From the NCBI RefSeq assembly GCF_001654965.1, contig NZ_LXEV01000016.1:1-64000 (forward strand): a DNA stretch of 64,000 nt, written 5' to 3'. The notes beneath the pieces were generated by a model. It made no database searches, was not told the origin of the DNA, and was given only the letters and a program-made list of their open reading frames with translations. Positions 42,041 to 50,986 of this stretch are shown piece after piece. The translations under genes and the position numbers were made by a program. This stretch comes from Proteus hauseri ATCC 700826 (GTDB lineage: Bacteria; Pseudomonadota; Gammaproteobacteria; Enterobacterales; Enterobacteriaceae). How positions within the stretch are numbered: the first letter of the stretch is position 1; every line of letters starts with the position of its first letter.

Positions 42041-42704
42041 ATTTGTTTGCGCTACTACGGCGATGCTTAATATACATTGCAATAGAGCCAATTAGCCCCG
42101 CAGTAAGTAATACGACCGGTATTATCATTAGAATATTCATGACCAATTGTTCATGTTTTTGAACAAAAGGGATCTGATTTAAGATATAGCCTAACGAAAC
42201 AATGATACCTACCCATAAAAATCCACTTATCCAATTAAATAAGTGAAAACGCCGCTGTTCTAATTCTGATAAACCCGCGAGTGTTGGTAATAAAGTTCGC
42301 ACAAAGGCAATAAAACGACCAATTAATAGCGCGTATAAACCTTGGCGATGAAATAGCTCGTTGGCTCGCTGGTGATATTGATCTGGTAGCTGTGACATCC
42401 AACGTTTAACGATCTTTGTATCACTTAGCCAACGCCCTTGTAAAAAGCCAAGCCAACTTCCGACGCTTGCGGCGGTGCCTAATATGGCTATGGTTGGAAT
42501 AAAATGTAAAACATCTTTGGCTATTAACGCACCACAAAGAACAAGCAGTGTATCTCCTGGTAAAAAAGCGGCGGGTAAAATACCGTTTTCCAGCATAATA
42601 ATAATAAAAAGTACAACATAGATAACCCACATTATATTTGGATCAGCAAGCACCATATAATCATGTTGCAATAGTGCGTGGATTATCTCTTTTAATGTAT
42701 CCAT
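42039..42704 (-). CDS. yghB: DedA-family inner-membrane protein YghB
   Basis: A 221-residue DedA protein with several hydrophobic segments. Family landmarks are LPGDTLLVLCGALIA, the GSWLGFLQGRWLS segment with its acidic/basic balance, and GRFIAFVRTLLPTLAGLSEL, containing the arginines essential in E. coli YghB/YqjA. DedA proteins are implicated in lipid-carrier flipping, proton-motive-force maintenance and cell division. The position next to metC favours YghB over the paralogue YqjA. Confidence 0.9.
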   Translation of the reverse strand: MDTLKEIIHALLQHDYMVLADPNIMWVIYVVLFIIIMLENGILPAAFLPGDTLLVLCGALIAKDVLHFIPTIAILGTAASVGSWLGFLQGRWLSDTKIVKRWMSQLPDQYHQRANELFHRQGLYALLIGRFIAFVRTLLPTLAGLSELEQRRFHLFNWISGFLWVGIIVSLGYILNQIPFVQKHEQLVMNILMIIPVVLLTAGLIGSIAMYIKHRRSSANK

Positions 42705-42774
42705 TCGCGAACTCGCATAAAAAAGGACTTTATAGCAGCTATTCTAACGCAAAAAAAAAATGATCGTTTGATTT

Positions 42775-42808
42775 AATCCCTGTGAAACCACAGGGATAGC
42801 TTTTTTTT
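42775..42808. terminator. Hairpin between metC and yghB
   Basis: ATCCCTGTG and CACAGGGAT pair around AAAC; the T run follows on the plus strand although both flanking genes are on the minus strand, so function there is uncertain. Confidence 0.4.
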
Positions 42809-42825
42809 AATAAAAAATTCATTAT

Positions 42826-44019
42826 TTAATCAGAGATACGTATAAATGCTTGCGCTAAATCCTCAATTAAATCATCGACATTTTCTAATCCAATATGCAC
42901 CCGGAAAAGAGTGCCATTGAATTCAGGTTGTGAGTGATATTGGCGTACCGCTTTAATATCATTTGGATGGTAGCCTAAAATTAACGATTCAAATCCACCC
43001 CAGGAAAACGCCATTTTAAATAATGATAAATTATCTAAGAAGAGGGCAAAATCTTCCGTATTTAAGATTTTCTTTAAACTAAAGGAAAATAGCCCATTGC
43101 TGCCAGTAAAATCCCGTAGAAAGTATTCATGGCCAGCGCAAGATGAAAGTGCAGGATGATAGACATTATCGACTAATGGATGTTGTTTTAACCAGCGAGC
43201 AACTTCTAAACCACTTTGTTCATGTTGCTTCATTCTTACGGATAAGGTTCTTAAGCCACGAGCTGCAATATAAGCGGTATCAGGGTCACAACATTGACCA
43301 AGTAAATAGGCATTTTCGCGTAATTGAGTCCAGCAACGTTCGTTTGCTACTGCAAATCCCAGCATTCCGTCAGAGTGACCAATAATATATTTGGTTGCCG
43401 ATTGTATAGAAATATCAACGCCAAAAGTGATTGGTTTGAGCAATAAACCAGCCGCCCATGTATTATCGAACATGATAATAATATCGGGATTATATTGTCT
43501 AACAGCAGTTACTATGGTTTGTAAATCTTGTATTTCCATTGTGATAGAACCAGGCGATTCAAGAAATACAATTTTAGTTTCAGGGCGTAGTAATTGGCTG
43601 ATCTCTTTACCTATTAAGGGATCAAAATAGGTAGTAGTGACTGATAACTTACCTAAGATCTGATCACAGAAATTTTGTGTTGGATCATAAGCTGAACCTG
43701 TTACCAGAATGTGATCCCCTTGTTCAATAAAAGCGAGTATAGATTGTGTGATCGCAGCAGCACCAGAAGGGAAGAGCGCACAACCTGCACCTTGTTCTAG
43801 CTCAGTTAAGGCTTCTTGTAATGCAAAATGAGTCGTAGTACCTCTGCGGCCGTAAAAAAGCGTGCCTGCGGCACGTTTTTTGGTTGCTTCACGCTTTTGC
43901 GCAACAGAATCAAAAATAACCGATGAAGTTCGTTGTATAATCGGATTTACGGCGGATTGTGAATATTTTTTAGCTCGCCCAGAAAGAATAAGTGAGGTTT
44001 CTGATTTTTTTAGCGTCAT
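42826..44019 (-). CDS. metC: Cystathionine beta-lyase
   Basis: A 397-residue PLP enzyme converting cystathionine to homocysteine, pyruvate and ammonia in methionine synthesis. The PLP-lysine is in [31 protein letters not shown] and [14 protein letters not shown] are characteristic of E. coli MetC rather than the MetB-type enzyme. It is cytoplasmic. It diverges from exbB. I found no convincing MetJ boxes (AGACGTCT tandem) upstream, but an 18-bp palindrome lies at 44072-44089. Confidence 0.97.
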   Translation of the reverse strand: MTLKKSETSLILSGRAKKYSQSAVNPIIQRTSSVIFDSVAQKREATKKRAAGTLFYGRRGTTTHFALQEALTELEQGAGCALFPSGAAAITQSILAFIEQGDHILVTGSAYDPTQNFCDQILGKLSVTTTYFDPLIGKEISQLLRPETKIVFLESPGSITMEIQDLQTIVTAVRQYNPDIIIMFDNTWAAGLLLKPITFGVDISIQSATKYIIGHSDGMLGFAVANERCWTQLRENAYLLGQCCDPDTAYIAARGLRTLSVRMKQHEQSGLEVARWLKQHPLVDNVYHPALSSCAGHEYFLRDFTGSNGLFSFSLKKILNTEDFALFLDNLSLFKMAFSWGGFESLILGYHPNDIKAVRQYHSQPEFNGTLFRVHIGLENVDDLIEDLAQAFIRISD

Positions 44020-44071
44020 CCTTAATACCTTCTTTTAATTTGATGATGTGTTTATCTCACGTTAATGCATT

Positions 44072-44089
44072 TTTTGTACAAGTACAAAA
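44072..44089. promoter_or_regulatory. Perfect palindrome upstream of metC
   Basis: TTTTGTACAAGTACAAAA: eight-base arms around a two-base centre, about 53-70 bp upstream of the metC ATG. It suits a dimeric repressor or activator, but I cannot name the protein. Confidence 0.45.
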
Positions 44090-44184
44090 GGGAATCAAGG
44101 CAATTGATAAAATTTCATGTTACGTAAAATGACGATAGATTGTCTTAAAAACAAACAAATGAGAAAAAAATAGCCAAATAGTAA

Positions 44185-44199
44185 TGATAATTACTATCA
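44185..44199 (+). promoter_or_regulatory. Fur box of exbB-exbD
   Basis: TGATAATTACTATCA matches the 7-1-7 Fur consensus at all but one position, about 150 bp before exbB, in keeping with iron repression of the TonB energising genes. Confidence 0.75.
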
Positions 44200-44350
44200 A
44201 AATGCTTCATGTTTGATATCATTTGAGCGTTTTCTCTTTCCTGATGGCAAACAGGATCATAGCAAGCGAACGATTTTGGGTAAGTAATGACGCATTTTTC
44301 TTCATTACTGAATATATAAATAGATAAAAAAGAGAGTAAAAGGCCAACTG

Positions 44351-45352
44351 ATGCGTAATTTGACAGCTTCTATTCTATTGGCAATCGGTCTGACAGGCTC
44401 TGCTTTTGCGGATACAACACCTGCCACACCAACTGAACAGCCAACAACTGCTGCCGTTTCTTCAACAGCTTCTACACAGGGAACAGCTACTACTAATACT
44501 GTAGCAACTACAACAGAAAATACGGCTAATACTGCGACAACAGGTAGTGAAATAAAAGCAACTGGGTCTGAAACACCAGTAACCGAAGGTGTAAATACGA
44601 CGGCAGTAACTCCTGTCGTAGAAAATGCAACGCCAGAAGTACAACCTGAAATAGTTGCTGGTGGTGGCTTTGCTGAAGATCTTTCTGTTATGGGTATGTA
44701 TCGTAATGCTGACTTAGTCGTTAAAAGTGTCATGATTGGTTTATTGCTGGCTTCTATTGTGACTTGGGCTCTCTTTTTCGCGAAAGGCAGCTATTTATTA
44801 GCACTTCGTCGTCGTTTAAGAAATGAAACAGCACAATTATTAGATGCAAAATCATTAGATGATGCGTTAGCTATTAGTAAAAAATTTGGTAATAAAAGTG
44901 CAAGTGCTGATTTCTTTACCGATGCAGATCTAGAACGTGAGTATTCTAAAGAGAGTAAAGTGGCCGCAGGCATTAAAGAACGTGTTGAAATGCGTATGGA
45001 ACGTCGTGTTGCTGCAATCATTCGTGAATTAGGTCGTGGTAATGGATATCTTGCAACAATTGGTGCAATTTCTCCTTTTATCGGTCTGTTTGGTACCGTT
45101 TGGGGCATTATGAATAGCTTTATTGGTATTGCTCACTCTCAAACCACAAACTTAGCGGTTGTTGCACCGGGTATTGCAGAAGCTTTATTAGCAACCGCTA
45201 TTGGTCTGATCGCGGCTATTCCTGCCGTTATTATTTACAATATCTTCGCTCGTATGATTGCTGGTTACCGTGGTGAAATTGGTGATATTGCAACTGGGGT
45301 TGTCACATTAGTTAGCCGTGACTTAGATATTGAAAACAGCAAAGCAAGGTAA
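44351..45352 (+). CDS. exbB: TonB-system energiser ExbB, long form
   Basis: A 333-residue inner-membrane proton channel component. A signal peptide (MRNLTASILLAIGLTGSAFA) and a Thr/Ala-rich linker of about 80 residues precede the MotA/TolQ/ExbB domain, which starts near GMYRNADLVVKSVMIGLLLAS. The signature TIGAISPFIGLFGTVWGIMNSF and the later GIAEALLATAIGLIAAIPAV carry TM2 and TM3. E. coli ExbB has about 244 residues without this extension; long forms occur in other genera. It lies six bases before exbD. Confidence 0.96.
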   Translation: MRNLTASILLAIGLTGSAFADTTPATPTEQPTTAAVSSTASTQGTATTNTVATTTENTANTATTGSEIKATGSETPVTEGVNTTAVTPVVENATPEVQPEIVAGGGFAEDLSVMGMYRNADLVVKSVMIGLLLASIVTWALFFAKGSYLLALRRRLRNETAQLLDAKSLDDALAISKKFGNKSASADFFTDADLEREYSKESKVAAGIKERVEMRMERRVAAIIRELGRGNGYLATIGAISPFIGLFGTVWGIMNSFIGIAHSQTTNLAVVAPGIAEALLATAIGLIAAIPAVIIYNIFARMIAGYRGEIGDIATGVVTLVSRDLDIENSKAR

Positions 45353-45358
45353 TGAATT

Positions 45359-45787
45359 ATGGCAATGCGTCTTGGTGATGATTCAGGTGATGATAATGAA
45401 TTGCATGATATCAATGTGACGCCTTTTATTGATGTCATGCTGGTTCTGCTCATTATCTTTATGGTTGCTGCACCGTTAGCGACCGTTGATATTAAAGTGA
45501 ACTTGCCGGCTTCAAGTGCAAAACCACAACCTCGTCCTGAAAAACCTGTTTATCTGACCATTAAATCAGACAAACAAATATTTATCGGTGAAGAAATGGT
45601 TACGCATGAGACTATTGCAAATGTGCTAGACACATTAACGCAGGCAAATAAAGACACCACTATCTTTTTCCAAGCCGATAAAACAGTCGATTATGAGACA
45701 CTAATGAGTGCAATGGATTCGCTAAGAAAAGCGGGTTATCTCAAAGTGGGGCTTGTTGGCATGGAAACTGTCTCTGCGGGAGGTTAA
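45359..45787 (+). CDS. exbD: TonB-system protein ExbD
   Basis: A 142-residue partner of ExbB with one N-terminal transmembrane helix and a periplasmic domain. The helix holds the proton-carrying Asp in NVTPFIDVMLVLLIIFMV. Length equals E. coli ExbD (141). It transmits proton motive force to TonB for siderophore, heme and cobalamin receptors. Confidence 0.97.
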   Translation: MAMRLGDDSGDDNELHDINVTPFIDVMLVLLIIFMVAAPLATVDIKVNLPASSAKPQPRPEKPVYLTIKSDKQIFIGEEMVTHETIANVLDTLTQANKDTTIFFQADKTVDYETLMSAMDSLRKAGYLKVGLVGMETVSAGG

Positions 45788-45830
45788 TTAGTAAGAGGTA
45801 TCTACACTAATTAAGCTGATAGAATTGATA

Positions 45831-45878
45831 AAAAAAGCATCTTATTCATTAAATCATATTGGATAAGATGCTTTTTTA
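45831..45878 (+). terminator. Terminator of exbBD
   Basis: AAAAAAGCATCTTAT (45831-45845) pairs with ATAAGATGCTTTTTT (45863-45877). Confidence 0.88.
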
Positions 45879-46247
45879 TTATCTTTTTTCCGATATTTTT
45901 TTATTTATCTGATTAAATAAATAGGATGATTTATCTATTTAGGCTGTTATTAATTTAAATTGAAATTTGAGATAGAATAAAATTTAGCTTTAGTGTTAAG
46001 CGATGCTAATAACATATAGATTAAATTTAATGGTTGTTCATTAATTAAGTTAATCGTGGAATTATAAGCTGAATCAATTAATACTAAGTAGTTGCGATTA
46101 TTTCGATTAAAAGTACATTAATATTCATTAACTATTCATTTTTTTTCACTTTTTATTTCATTAATATTCTTTGTTTGAAGGCGGGGTTTACTATAACCAC
46201 ATGAAAAATAATGTTTTTATGTCTATTTGATTTAGGTGTAAAAAAAC

Positions 46248-46275
46248 TTGCGCAAAAATTCTTATTGGATATAAT
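46248..46275 (+). promoter_or_regulatory. Sigma-70-type promoter of the sRNA candidate
   Basis: TTGCGC (46248-46253), 16-base spacer, perfect TATAAT (46270-46275); predicted start near 46281. Confidence 0.55.
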
Positions 46276-46280
46276 GCCTC

Positions 46281-46368
46281 CATGTTACAGAATGAAACAT
46301 CTTGTAATATATTAATACGCCCAATTTTTTATTATCTAAGTTATCCACCTTTGGTAACTTATTTTTTT
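46281..46368 (+). ncRNA. Candidate small regulatory RNA (about 88 nt)
   Basis: Downstream of a TATAAT promoter. The 5' end can form a small hairpin (ATGTT 46282-46286 with AACAT 46296-46300), followed by an unpaired A/U-rich middle with a run of U, then a terminator hairpin (AAGTTA..CC at 46338-46346 with GGTAACTT at 46353-46360, one bulged base) and a seven-T tract. This is the layout of Hfq-dependent sRNAs. I recognise no known family. A 45-codon frame beginning at 46282 runs through it but would be leaderless and lacks a ribosome site. Confidence 0.45.
46338..46368 (+). terminator. Terminator of the sRNA candidate
   Basis: AAGTTA and TAACTT plus CC/GG pairs, then ATTTTTTT. Confidence 0.6.
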
Positions 46369-47431
46369 ATTACACCAGGTAGACCGTTGTTTTCAGTCAT
46401 TCTAATTTCCGATAAGTGAAAATTTCCACTTATCAAATTGTCTCTTATTTATTATAAGAGATAAGTAAAATAAAGCGTGAAAGGCAGAGAACTACACATA
46501 GCATTTTTTTATTTTTTATTTCATCGATATTCTTTATTACTCTTTTCAGCGTTTAAAACGCGTTTGTTTGCGATAGGGCAAAAACAAATAGCTTTTACCT
46601 CGATTATCTTTAAATCCCTTTCTTTCGCTTATCTAAGTGCTTATTTATCGTCTTTTAACTGCTCATCGTCGGTAGATGACTACAAATACTTAACAAAATG
46701 ATCCTCTGACTTTTTAGATTTATGGGCATTTTTTTTATCTATTCTTACAAAAAATAAATATGTGCACTAATTAGTCATTATTAGACGATAAATTGAATAA
46801 TTTTTATCCACAGTAACAACAAGGATTTAACATGAAAATTTATTCAGGTTAATTTTATTATAGATACGATACGTTATAAAGTAACGTATTGAAATAATTA
46901 CCAATAAATACTAATTAGCAATTATGAATAATCAGAAATGAATATCACTATCACTCATCAATATGTATTTAATTTTATAGCGATTTTGTGCAGAGAACCA
47001 TGCTTATTCCAAAAGTGAATATACTTATAACTACATGAAAAATGATAAAAAAAGTAGGTTAATAAGTGACTAAGATATAATCATTTAAATAGTGCTTAAA
47101 AATTAATAACTATAAAAGGTTTGTTAAATTAGCAATGGGTATAAGCTGAAATTAAATATATTAATGTAATGATTTATTGTTTATGAAATGCAATTTTTAA
47201 CATTTTTTATAATGTAATGTAAAAGTTGATAATATGAAAATAAGAGTCACTATTATAATTAAAAAATATATTAAAATTTATTTTTAATAAAAATTATTAA
47301 AAAATAGAAATAATGAATTATTAATTTTGTATTATTTTAAATATATTGTCTTAAATTTTGTTTATTTTTTGATTTATTTTTATCTCATTGATTATTAATG
47401 ATTTAAAATCTTACTAGCTAATCATTATTTG

Positions 47432-47450
47432 GATAATGAGAATTATTCAC
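47432..47450 (+). promoter_or_regulatory. Fur-box-like sequence upstream of hybO
   Basis: GATAATGAGAATTATTCAC agrees with 14-15 of 19 positions of the Fur consensus, about 230 bp before hybO. AT-rich context makes chance matches possible. Confidence 0.35.
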
Positions 47451-47587
47451 ATTTCTTTTATCATTATTAAATAGAGAATAAATAAATTTAAAATGACGTA
47501 ATATATAAAAAACATAGATTAAACTTTATATAGCTGAAACGTTTTTACTCACATAAAGGAGTAATTTATTTTTTAATGAATTATCGA

Positions 47588-47601
47588 TTGATAATGATCA
47601 A
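47588..47601 (+). promoter_or_regulatory. FNR box of the hydrogenase operon
   Basis: TTGATAATGATCAA is a perfect FNR consensus palindrome (TTGAT-N4-ATCAA). If centred at -41.5, transcription would start near 47636, with TAAAAA at 47623-47628 as -10. It implies activation without oxygen. Confidence 0.75.
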
Positions 47602-47680
47602 GTCATTATTATGACGGAGTGTTAAAAAGGCGGTGTTTTAAAATTATTCCAATTAAAAATCATCATATCAGGAGAGATAT

Positions 47681-48808
47681 ATGGCCTTGGGGAATAATGT
47701 TTTTTCCCATCATGGTATTAACCGACGCGATTTTATGAAATTGTGTGCTGCGTTGTCAGCTACCATGGGATTAAGCGGCAAAGCTGCCGCAGAAATGTCT
47801 GAAGCAATGGCATCATCAGAGCGACCACCGGTTATCTGGATTGGTGCGCAAGAGTGTACTGGTTGTACTGAGTCTTTATTACGAGCGACTCACCCAACTT
47901 TAGAAAACCTCGTTCTTGATGTTATCGCACTTGAATATCACGAAGTGCTTTCTTCTGCTTTTGGCGAGCAAGCCGAAGAGAACAAGCATAATGCGATGGA
48001 GAAATATAAAGGTAAATACGTTCTCGTTGTTGATGGGTCAATCCCAGACAAAGATGGTGGCATTTACTGTATGGTCGCTGGAAAACCAATTATTGAGCAT
48101 ATTAAAGAAGCCGCTGAAGGGGCTGCTGCGATTATTGCTATTGGTTCATGTTCTGCTTGGGGGGGTGTACCTGCAACGGGAGGTAACCCAACTGGCGCGA
48201 AATCACTGGAAGCAATCTTACCGGGTAAAACGGTTATTAATATTCCAGGATGTCCACCAAACCCACATAACTTCTTAGCGACTGTGGCTCATATTATTAC
48301 TTTCAATTCACTGCCTAAGTTAGATAGCAAAAACAGACCGCTTTTTGCTTATGAGCGACTGATCCACGAAAACTGTGAACGTCGTCCTCATTTTGATGCG
48401 GGTCGTTTTGCTAAAGAATTTGGTGATGAAGGTCACCGCCAAGGTTGGTGTTTATATCACTTAGGCTGTAAAGGGCCTGAGACTTACGGTAACTGCCCAA
48501 CACTAGAATTCTGTGATATTGGTGGGGGTATTTGGCCTGTCGGTATTGGTCACCCTTGCTATGGCTGTAACGAAGAAGGTATCGGCTTTACTAAAGGTAT
48601 TTTCCAATTAGCGAATGTTTATCAACCAACACCAAAAGCACAAGTTCCTGATGTGAATGCGAAAGAAGGTGGCGGCGTATCCTACGGTGCGGCTGGTTTA
48701 CTTGGTGCAGTTGTAGGGGCAGTAGCGGGTGTGAGTGTGATGGCTGTGCGTCAATTAGGCCGTGACAAGAATGCCACAGGAGCAGCCTCACAGGAGGATA
48801 AACGGTGA
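47681..48808 (+). CDS. hybO: Hydrogenase-2 small subunit
   Basis: A 375-residue iron-sulfur subunit of the NiFe uptake hydrogenase. A Tat signal ([20 protein letters not shown]) exports the folded heterodimer. Cluster ligands include [39 protein letters not shown] and the distal [11 protein letters not shown]; a C-terminal hydrophobic helix ([18 protein letters not shown]) anchors it in the inner membrane facing the periplasm. It is the first gene of the operon; AGGAGAG precedes the ATG. Its stop overlaps hybA by four bases. Confidence 0.97.
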   Translation: MALGNNVFSHHGINRRDFMKLCAALSATMGLSGKAAAEMSEAMASSERPPVIWIGAQECTGCTESLLRATHPTLENLVLDVIALEYHEVLSSAFGEQAEENKHNAMEKYKGKYVLVVDGSIPDKDGGIYCMVAGKPIIEHIKEAAEGAAAIIAIGSCSAWGGVPATGGNPTGAKSLEAILPGKTVINIPGCPPNPHNFLATVAHIITFNSLPKLDSKNRPLFAYERLIHENCERRPHFDAGRFAKEFGDEGHRQGWCLYHLGCKGPETYGNCPTLEFCDIGGGIWPVGIGHPCYGCNEEGIGFTKGIFQLANVYQPTPKAQVPDVNAKEGGGVSYGAAGLLGAVVGAVAGVSVMAVRQLGRDKNATGAASQEDKR

Positions 48809-49818
48809 ATAGGCGTCATTTCTTTAAGCTGGCATCAGGTGGGGTTCTTCTTGCGGGAATGGCACCCACTGTGAGTCATGCTGCGGCGCAGAACCGTCCC
48901 CCAATCCCTGGGTCTCTCGGTATGCTCTATGACTCTACACTTTGCGTAGGCTGTCAAGCATGTGTCACAAAATGTCAGGAAATCAATCATCCGGAACCTA
49001 TGGAGCGTGGTGATACTTACGCTAATGGTGATCCGATTTGGTCAAACAATGACAAGCTAAGTCCTTACACAAATAACATTATCCAAATTTGGCGTGATGG
49101 CACAGGTGATAATAAAGACCAACTTGAAAACGGTTATGCCTTTATTAAGAAACAATGTATGCATTGTGTTGATGCAAACTGTGTTTCTGTTTGTCCTGTT
49201 TCTGCATTAACCAAAGATCCAAAAACCGGTATCGTCCATTATCACGCGGATATTTGTACAGGTTGTCGTTATTGTATGGTGGGGTGTCCTTATAATATTC
49301 CTAAATATGACTACGATGATCCATTCGGTAAGCTTTATAAATGTGAACTCTGTAACCAAAAAGGTGTAGAGCGTTTAGATAAAGGCTTATTACCGGGTTG
49401 TGTTGAAGTTTGTCCTACAGGTGCGGTTATTTTCGGTACTCGTGAAGAGCTGCTTGAAGAAGCTAAACGTCGTTTAGCGAAAAAAGCAGGTGATGAATAT
49501 CATTATCCTCGTCAAACCATTAGTGGTGGCGATACTTATCTGCATAAGATCCCAGAATATCAGGATCATATCTATGGTGAGTTTGAAGGTGGTGGTACTC
49601 AGGTAATGGTGCTTTCTGCGGTTCCTTTTGACAAATTAGGAATGCCAGAAGTTGATCCATTATCAACAGGTGCGCGTTCTGAACATATTCAACATACGCT
49701 TTATAAAGGCATGGTATTACCAATAGCAGCCCTTGCAGGGATCACCTATTTGGTTAACCGTAATAGTAAAAAACAAGAGCAGGAACACCACAAGGAGGAT
49801 AACGATGTCGAGTCATGA
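48805..49818 (+). CDS. hybA: Hydrogenase-2 ferredoxin-like subunit HybA
   Basis: A 337-residue periplasmic protein carrying four 4Fe-4S clusters that passes electrons from HybO to HybB. It uses a GTG start with AGGAGG upstream. Tat signal [18 protein letters not shown]. Cysteine groups are [42 protein letters not shown] and CELCNQKG...[11 protein letters not shown]-terminal hydrophobic helix ([16 protein letters not shown]) is the membrane anchor. Its 3' end overlaps hybB by 14 bases. Confidence 0.96.
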   Translation: MNRRHFFKLASGGVLLAGMAPTVSHAAAQNRPPIPGSLGMLYDSTLCVGCQACVTKCQEINHPEPMERGDTYANGDPIWSNNDKLSPYTNNIIQIWRDGTGDNKDQLENGYAFIKKQCMHCVDANCVSVCPVSALTKDPKTGIVHYHADICTGCRYCMVGCPYNIPKYDYDDPFGKLYKCELCNQKGVERLDKGLLPGCVEVCPTGAVIFGTREELLEEAKRRLAKKAGDEYHYPRQTISGGDTYLHKIPEYQDHIYGEFEGGGTQVMVLSAVPFDKLGMPEVDPLSTGARSEHIQHTLYKGMVLPIAALAGITYLVNRNSKKQEQEHHKEDNDVES

Positions 49819-50986
49819 TCCTCGTCCACTTGGCGGTAAGCTATTTACTCTCGCGGTGAGAGTTTTCCTTCCGCTTGCTGTGCTCGGTTTTATTCTTATT
49901 GGTAAGCGTTTAGTCTTAGGTCTGGGTGATGTCTCCGATCTGAATGGGGGATACCCTTGGGGTATCTGGATTGCCTTTGACTTATTGATAGGAACAGGCT
50001 TTGCATGTGGCGGTTGGGCACTTGCATGGGCGGTTTATGTCTTTAATAAAGGGGAATTTCATCCATTAGTGCGTCCTGCATTATTAGCGAGCTTGTTCGG
50101 CTATTCATTAGGTGGTTTGTCTATCGCCATTGATATCGGTCGTTACTGGAACATGCCTCACTTCTTTATGCCTCAGTACTTTAACGTCAACTCTGTGTTG
50201 TTTGAAACAGCGACCTGTATGACCATCTATATTATGGTGATGGCATTAGAATTCTTACCTGCGTTATTAGAACGTTTAGGTTGGAAAGTGTCGTTGAAAC
50301 GTCTCAACAAAGCGATGTTCTTTATCATTGGTCTTGGTGCGTTGCTGCCAACTATGCACCAATCTTCAATGGGATCATTAATGATTTCAGCAGGTTGGAA
50401 AGTACATCCATTGTGGCAATCGTATGAGATGTTACCTCTGTTTTCTTTACTGACCGCTTTTCTCCTTGGTTTCACTATCGTTATCTTTGAAGGCTCTTTG
50501 TTAAAAGCAAGTCGCACCATGAATGATGATGAAACACCGCTATTTACCAAGTTAACTAGAGTGATCGAAGTGTTATTGATTGCTTTCTTGGTATGTCGCT
50601 GGGGCGAGGTAATTTGGAACGGTAAACTGAGTTATATCGCCAATGGGGATATGTTCTCGTGGTTATTCATCGCTGAGAGTGCATTATTATTACTTCCTCT
50701 TATTCTGATGCATTTAAATAACAATCGCCGTAGTCCAAGAATGTTGTTTGTCTGTGCTGTATTTATCTTAATTGGCGCAGCAATGTGGCGTATGAACTAT
50801 TCTTTAGTTGCTTACAATCCAGGCAATGGTTACCACTATTTCCCAACAGCAAGTGAATTGCTGATTTCTATTGGTTTCGTTGCATTTGAAGTGACAGCTT
50901 ACATTCTTATTATCCGTTTACTGCCGGTTTTACCAGCACAAACAGACTCAAATATACAATTAAAAAAGGCTGAGGTTAAATCATGA
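49805..50986 (+). CDS. hybB: Hydrogenase-2 membrane quinone reductase HybB
   Basis: A 393-residue NrfD/HybB-type integral membrane protein with about ten hydrophobic segments that hands electrons to menaquinone. Start at 49805 ([14 protein letters not shown]) matches the E. coli N-terminus and has AAGGAGG six bases upstream; the longer frame from 49733 lies within hyb[21 protein letters not shown] and [17 protein letters not shown] are diagnostic. It overlaps hybC by four bases. Confidence 0.97.
   Translation: MSSHDPRPLGGKLFTLAVRVFLPLAVLGFILIGKRLVLGLGDVSDLNGGYPWGIWIAFDLLIGTGFACGGWALAWAVYVFNKGEFHPLVRPALLASLFGYSLGGLSIAIDIGRYWNMPHFFMPQYFNVNSVLFETATCMTIYIMVMALEFLPALLERLGWKVSLKRLNKAMFFIIGLGALLPTMHQSSMGSLMISAGWKVHPLWQSYEMLPLFSLLTAFLLGFTIVIFEGSLLKASRTMNDDETPLFTKLTRVIEVLLIAFLVCRWGEVIWNGKLSYIANGDMFSWLFIAESALLLLPLILMHLNNNRRSPRMLFVCAVFILIGAAMWRMNYSLVAYNPGNGYHYFPTASELLISIGFVAFEVTAYILIIRLLPVLPAQTDSNIQLKKAEVKS

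Larger units (their letters stand above)
44020..44350. other. metC-exbB divergent intergenic region
   Basis: 331 bp holding an unexplained palindrome near metC and a Fur box in the exbB-proximal half; no gene. Confidence 0.6.
45788..47680. other. 1.9-kb AT-rich region without a convincing protein gene
   Basis: Between exbD and hybO. It contains the exbD terminator, a promoter-hairpin pair interpreted as a small RNA (46248-46368), two DnaA-box-like 9-mers (TTATCCACA at 46804, TTATTCACA at 47443), a near-repeat of about 22 bp (46151 and 46514), and hybO control sites at the right end. Open frames such as 46477-46701 have low-complexity hydrophobic content and no ribosome site. Confidence 0.6.

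Noticed and set aside
46477-46701. 74-codon open frame beginning with GTG in the exbD-hybO gap
   Set aside because: Low-complexity hydrophobic composition typical of AT-rich non-coding DNA, no ribosome site, no family resemblance.
46804-46812. DnaA boxes as evidence for oriC
   Set aside because: Enterobacterial oriC lies by mnmG/mioC; only two good boxes occur and there are no clustered GATC sites or 13-mers in the right arrangement.
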